Shown: piece by piece, positions 22,367-25,580 of the stretch
How positions within the stretch are numbered: position 1 is the first letter of the stretch
Layout of the letters: each line of letters opens with the position of its first letter
Assembly (NCBI GenBank): GCA_023421875.1
Contig: JAEZSM010000037.1
Coordinates: 1-25,580 of the forward strand
Reading direction: 5' to 3'
Source: Spirochaetota bacterium
GTDB taxonomy: Bacteria > Spirochaetota > Spirochaetia > Treponematales > Rectinemataceae
Length of the DNA stretch: 25,580 bases
Program-made: the position numbers and the translations under genes
The notes under the pieces: generated by a model
Told to the model about the DNA's origin: nothing
Seen by the model: the letters and a program-made list of their open reading frames with translations, nothing else
Database searches by the model: none

Positions 22367-23203
22367 TTATTTTCTGGATTTCGGGTTGAGGGTTTCGTTG
22401 ATTCCGATACCCAAAAGATTAAAGAAAATGACATAGAGCATGATGGAAGCCGCGGGGAAGATGACCAGCCACCAGGCCCTGAAATGGTGCCCCGCCTTGA
22501 AGGCGGTCTGGAGTATGCCGCCCCAGGACCATACGTTCGGGTCCCCGAGACCCAGATAGCTCAGGCTCGATTCGGTGAGCACCGCCGTGGCCATTATCAG
22601 GGTTATGTCCACCAGCACCGGCCCTGCAATGTTGAGCAGGATGTGTTTGAACATTATGACGCCCTTGGATATCCCCAAAACTTTGGCCGCCTCGATGTAC
22701 TGCATCTGGGACACCTTGAGGGTAGAGTTGCGCACGATTCTGGCCAAGGTTGGCCATGCGAATACCCCTATCACCACAGCAACGGTTCTCACGCTGGGAC
22801 CCACCAGGGCCGAAATGAGGATCATCAACGGCAGAGTGGGAATAGTCATGGTTATTTCGATGGCGCTGTCGATAAGCGCCCCGATTTTACCCCGGGAATA
22901 GCCTGAGACGAGGCCCAGGGGGATGCCGATAAACATAGCCACCAGGACAGCGGAAGCCGAGATCAGTATCGAGGTGCGGGCTCCCCAGATTATTTCCGAA
23001 TAGAGGTCGAGGCCCAGGGCGTCGGTGCCCAATAGGTTTTCGGCGCTTGGTCCGGCCAAAGGCATAGCCTCCCCATAGCCTTTCTGAAAAGGCACAAAGA
23101 AGGGCCCTACAACCCCGGCCAATAGAATGATGGAAACCCCGATCAAGCCAATCACCCCAAGCCTGTGTCGTCCAAAGGATTCTAAAAAAGTTTTTTCCCT
23201 CAT
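22367..23203 (-). CDS. peptide ABC transporter permease (DppC type)
   Basis: A 278-residue permease with about six helices. The N-terminal block FGRHRLGVIGLIGVSIILLAGVVGPFFVPF is typical of DppC/OppC. The loop NLLGTDALGLDLYSEIIWGARTSILIS is the family signature, and the EAA loop is EAAKVLGISKGVIMFKHILLN. SLSYLGLGDPNVWSWGGIL is the conserved late periplasmic segment. It pairs with the DppB-type permease to form the channel. The ATG at 23203 is preceded by a run of eight G that includes the only ribosome binding site candidate (TAGGGGGGGGAC), which overlaps the end of the upstream stop codon. Confidence 0.93.
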   Translation of the reverse strand: MREKTFLESFGRHRLGVIGLIGVSIILLAGVVGPFFVPFQKGYGEAMPLAGPSAENLLGTDALGLDLYSEIIWGARTSILISASAVLVAMFIGIPLGLVSGYSRGKIGALIDSAIEITMTIPTLPLMILISALVGPSVRTVAVVIGVFAWPTLARIVRNSTLKVSQMQYIEAAKVLGISKGVIMFKHILLNIAGPVLVDITLIMATAVLTESSLSYLGLGDPNVWSWGGILQTAFKAGHHFRAWWLVIFPAASIMLYVIFFNLLGIGINETLNPKSRK

Positions 23204-23212
23204 GTCCCCCCC

Positions 23213-24166
23213 CTAGAGCTTGATCCGAGGATCGAGCCAGGCGACGACCAAATCCGTAATCAGGGTCATCACGACAACACTCGCGGCGAGCACGAGAAAG
23301 GCTCCCTGGAGCAGCGGAAAATCCTGTTTCTGCACAGCGTCGTAGATCATCGTCCCAACACCGGGCCAGGAAAAAACCGTCTCGGTGAGCACTGCGCCGG
23401 CCACCATCTTTCCTATCATCAGGCCCGTTACCGTAACCGTGGGGATCAGGGCATTCCGCAAGGCGTGGCTCCAGGTGACCTTCCTGTCGTTGACGCCCTT
23501 TGCCTTCGCGGTTCGGACATAGTCCTCTTTTAAAACATCCAGCATGCTGTTCCGCATGTACAGAACCGTGGAAGCCAGATACGTGATCACCAAGGTAGCG
23601 CAGGGCAGAATCATGTGGCTCACTACGCTTCCGAACATCTGGGACGGATCTATGCCCGGCGTATAGGCCCCGCCGATAGGCGTCCACATCAACTTGAAGC
23701 TGAAAGAGTAGAGCAACAAAAAAGCTAAGAGAGGCACAAAAATCGACACGCCAATGACCACCGCCACATTGATAGTCTGATCAAGGAGCTTGCCCTGATG
23801 CTTCGCCGATATGACTCCCAGCGGAATACCGATCAGGAGGGTTATGAAAAGGGAACTGCCCATGAGAAGGAGGGTCCACCAAAGCTTGTTCCCAATAATC
23901 GAGCTAACGGAATCTTTATAGAAGAAAGAATAGCCCAGATCTCCCCGGAACAGATTGCGGATAAAAAGGAAGTACTGCTGATACAGGGGCTTGTCGAGTC
24001 CGAAAGATTCCTTGAGCACCAATGCGTCTTCCGGACTCAAGGAATCGCTTATAAGCGCGGTGGTGGGATCTCCGGGCATGAGCCGCACAATGAGAAATGT
24101 GATGGTAACCGCGATGAAGAAGGTAAGAATCCCCTTGGCAAGTCTGAGCGCTATATATCGGGACAT
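23213..24166 (-). CDS. peptide ABC transporter permease (DppB type)
   Basis: A 317-residue permease with six helices. The N-terminal helix ITFLIVRLMPGDPTTAL is the DppB/OppB signature. The loop FGLDKPLYQQYFLFIRNLFRGDLGYSF is also diagnostic. The EAA loop is YVRTAKAKGVNDRKVTWSHALRNALIPT, and the C-terminus ends in the usual MTLITDLVVAWLDPRIKL. GGGAGGG lies about 8 nt before the ATG at 24166, and its 5' end is 3 nt from the stop of the OppF-type ATPase gene. It forms the inner-membrane channel with the DppC-type subunit. Confidence 0.95.
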   Translation of the reverse strand: MSRYIALRLAKGILTFFIAVTITFLIVRLMPGDPTTALISDSLSPEDALVLKESFGLDKPLYQQYFLFIRNLFRGDLGYSFFYKDSVSSIIGNKLWWTLLLMGSSLFITLLIGIPLGVISAKHQGKLLDQTINVAVVIGVSIFVPLLAFLLLYSFSFKLMWTPIGGAYTPGIDPSQMFGSVVSHMILPCATLVITYLASTVLYMRNSMLDVLKEDYVRTAKAKGVNDRKVTWSHALRNALIPTVTVTGLMIGKMVAGAVLTETVFSWPGVGTMIYDAVQKQDFPLLQGAFLVLAASVVVMTLITDLVVAWLDPRIKL

Positions 24167-24169
24167 GCT

Positions 24170-25153
24170 TCAATCCCTCCCTTTGTCGCCGTAGAGATGG
24201 CATCGTACAAAATGACCGGCTTCTATTTCCTTGAGCGCCGGTTCCTCGATTTTGCACCGTTCCATGCATTTAAAGCAGCGAGTGTGGAACTTGCAGCCAG
24301 AAGGCGGATTTATCGGACTGGGAATTTCGCCGGAGAGAATGATCCTGCCCTTTCGCTTGGCTGTCGAAGGCTCGGGCGATGCGGAGATGAGCGATTCGGT
24401 GTAGGGGTGATAATGACGATCGAAAAGTCCGGTTTTTGGGGCTATCTCCATGACCGTGCCGAGATAGAGCACCAAAATACGATCGGAGATATAACGCACT
24501 ACCGAAAGGTCATGGGCGATGAATAGATAGGTAAGTCCCAAGTCGCGCTTTAAGGCATTGAAAAGGTTGAGGATCTGGGATTGGACTGAAACGTCGAGCG
24601 CCGAGACGGCTTCGTCGCAGATCAGCACCTTGGGGTTAAGGGAAAGCGCCCTCGCTATACCGATGCGTTGGCGCTGGCCTCCGGAAAAATTGTGGGGATA
24701 CTGGGACCTCATGCTGGGCTGGAGTCCTACTTTCCGCATGAGTTCTTCCGTAGCCTCTTTCACCTCAGCCTTGGATGAAAAGCGTTTATGGGCGATCATT
24801 GGCTCGGAGATGGCGGAACCCACGGAAAGCCGGGGATTCAAGGAGGCGTAGGGATCCTGGAAAACCATCTGTATGTCCGTGCGGAATTTTTTTAACGCTT
24901 CGCCCCTCAGCGACGACACATCCCTGCCCTCAAAAAGCACTTTACCGGCGGTAGGCTGTTCCAGCCGGATAATCGTCCTGCCCAGTGTCGACTTGCCTGA
25001 TCCAGATTCGCCGACGACTCCCAGGGTTTCTCCGCGGTAAAGATCCATGTCCACATCTTCAAGGGCGTGGACATAACTGGGACTAGAACCGAAGAGAGAA
25101 CCTTTGATGGGGAAGTATTTTTTAAGATTTCGCACCTGCAGCATCGTATCCAT
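24170..25153 (-). CDS. peptide ABC transporter ATP-binding protein (OppF/DppF type)
   Basis: A 327-residue ATPase. Walker A GESGSGKST is at 48-56, the Q-loop MVFQDPYASLNPRLSVG follows, then the signature NFSGGQRQRIGIARALSLNPKVLICDEAVSALDVSVQ with Walker B. The C-terminal oligopeptide-type domain has a cysteine cluster (GCKFHTRCFKCMERC) as in other OppF proteins. The frame is open to 25336, but the ATG at 25153 is the start: GGGGAG lies 7 nt upstream, only 1 nt separates it from the stop of the other ATPase gene, and MDTMLQVRNLKKYFPIKG is the normal family N-terminus. It drives peptide import together with the OppD-type ATPase. Confidence 0.95.
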   Translation of the reverse strand: MDTMLQVRNLKKYFPIKGSLFGSSPSYVHALEDVDMDLYRGETLGVVGESGSGKSTLGRTIIRLEQPTAGKVLFEGRDVSSLRGEALKKFRTDIQMVFQDPYASLNPRLSVGSAISEPMIAHKRFSSKAEVKEATEELMRKVGLQPSMRSQYPHNFSGGQRQRIGIARALSLNPKVLICDEAVSALDVSVQSQILNLFNALKRDLGLTYLFIAHDLSVVRYISDRILVLYLGTVMEIAPKTGLFDRHYHPYTESLISASPEPSTAKRKGRIILSGEIPSPINPPSGCKFHTRCFKCMERCKIEEPALKEIEAGHFVRCHLYGDKGRD

Positions 25154-25154
25154 A

Positions 25155-25580
25155 TCATTTCTCCCCAAAGTTCCAGCAGGCCACAAAATGTCCTGGGTCC
25201 ACTTCCGCCAGAGGCGGTGCCGAGGTTTCGCAACTGGGTTTTTTATGGGCACAACGGGCCGCGAACCTGCATCCCGTAACGAACTTGTCGATGGTCGGGA
25301 CGGTTCCGGGGATCGAATACAGCTCCCCGTCGCCATGGGAAAGTGAGGGGATCGATGCCATGAGGCCGGCGGTATAGGGGTGGGAGTGCCGATTGAAAAT
25401 GTAGTCCACCGAACCTTTTTCCACTATTTGACCGGCATACATGACAACCGCTTCATCGCAGGTTTCGGCGACTACTCCTAAATTATGGGTAATCAGCATC
25501 ATCGAGCTTCCACTTTCATTCACCAGCTTTTTCATGAGTTCGAGCACCTGGGCCTGGATGGTTACATCCAGCGCGGTGGT
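25155..25580 (-). CDS. peptide ABC transporter ATP-binding protein (OppD/DppD type), 5' end outside window
   Basis: The C-terminal 141 residues are visible, reading in from the right edge. The visible part opens with TTALDVTIQAQVLELM, the D-loop just after Walker B, then the switch histidine (MLITHNLGVVAETCDEAVVMYAGQ) and the OppD C-terminal domain ending GCRFAARCAHKKPSCE. Walker A and the signature motif lie beyond the window. The stop codon is 1 nt before the ATG of the OppF-type gene (ATGATATG), so the pair is co-translated. It is the first gene of the operon visible here; the promoter and perhaps further genes lie upstream. Confidence 0.93.
   Translation of the reverse strand, partial: TTALDVTIQAQVLELMKKLVNESGSSMMLITHNLGVVAETCDEAVVMYAGQIVEKGSVDYIFNRHSHPYTAGLMASIPSLSHGDGELYSIPGTVPTIDKFVTGCRFAARCAHKKPSCETSAPPLAEVDPGHFVACWNFGEK

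Noticed and set aside
25154..25336. 61-codon N-terminal extension of the OppF-type ATPase
   Set aside because: It lies entirely in the end of the upstream ATPase gene and has no similarity to family N-termini. The ATG at 25153 has a ribosome binding site and correct length.

Overview
The window (about 57% GC by eye) is a dense bacterial chromosomal segment with no stretch over 200 bp lacking a gene, and no tRNA, rRNA, CRISPR array, insertion sequence or phage gene that I could recognise. I see 26 protein-coding genes, two of them cut by the window edges. The content fits a free-living or gut anaerobe that imports peptides and amino acids: a ferrous iron FeoAB system, zinc uptake, a NimA-like flavoprotein, an iron-dependent alcohol dehydrogenase, a 7TM-DISM diguanylate cyclase-like protein and a TrpR-family regulator. 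The 7TM-DISM and TrpR-like combination suggests a spirochaete, but this is a low-confidence guess from gene content.

Layout, left to right. (1) 1-874, minus strand: the start of a ZIP metal transporter, then a YczE-like membrane protein. (2) 966-4134, minus: a probable operon MATE exporter > Fe-alcohol dehydrogenase > NimA-like protein. (3) 4302-6607, minus: a polar amino acid ABC importer (lipoprotein, permease, ATPase) behind a clear promoter. (4) 6763-7648: a divergent pair, a phosphoribosyltransferase (minus) and a tiny PQ-loop-like membrane protein (plus). Both have promoters placed so that transcription would begin at or next to the start codon. (5) 7681-10591, plus: iron island, fur > feoA > feoB, with a near-consensus Fur box over the promoter. 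(6) 10522-13764, minus: zinc island, znuA > znuC > znuB > zur, with a perfect 17-bp palindrome (probable Zur box) over the znuA start region. feoB and zur converge and overlap by 70 bp. (7) 13818-16487, minus: a 7TM-DISM/GGDEF protein with a degenerate active-site motif, translationally coupled to a membrane protein that looks like a tandem duplication of a GlpM/DUF3147-type unit. (8) 16567-17798: a TrpR-like regulator (plus) converging on a TtcA-like PP-loop ATPase (minus). (9) 17814-25580, minus: a seven-gene peptide uptake and hydrolysis operon (oppD/F-type ATPases, two permeases, D-aminoacylase-like amidohydrolase, family 5 solute-binding protein, M19 dipeptidase), closed by a strong intrinsic terminator.

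How it fits together. Two adjacent metal regulons each carry their own Fur-family repressor and operator. The last operon couples import of peptides or N-acylated amino acids to two hydrolases whose families are known for accepting D-amino acid residues, which suggests salvage of D-residue-containing peptides such as cell-wall fragments. The most unusual signals are the cluster of start codons without a ribosome binding site but with a -10 box immediately upstream, the degenerate GGDEF protein coupled to a duplicated membrane module, the possible CTG start of the PP-loop gene directly after a terminator, and the HxH replacement of the usual HxD metal motif in the dipeptidase. I found no convincing wholly new defence or mobile system.
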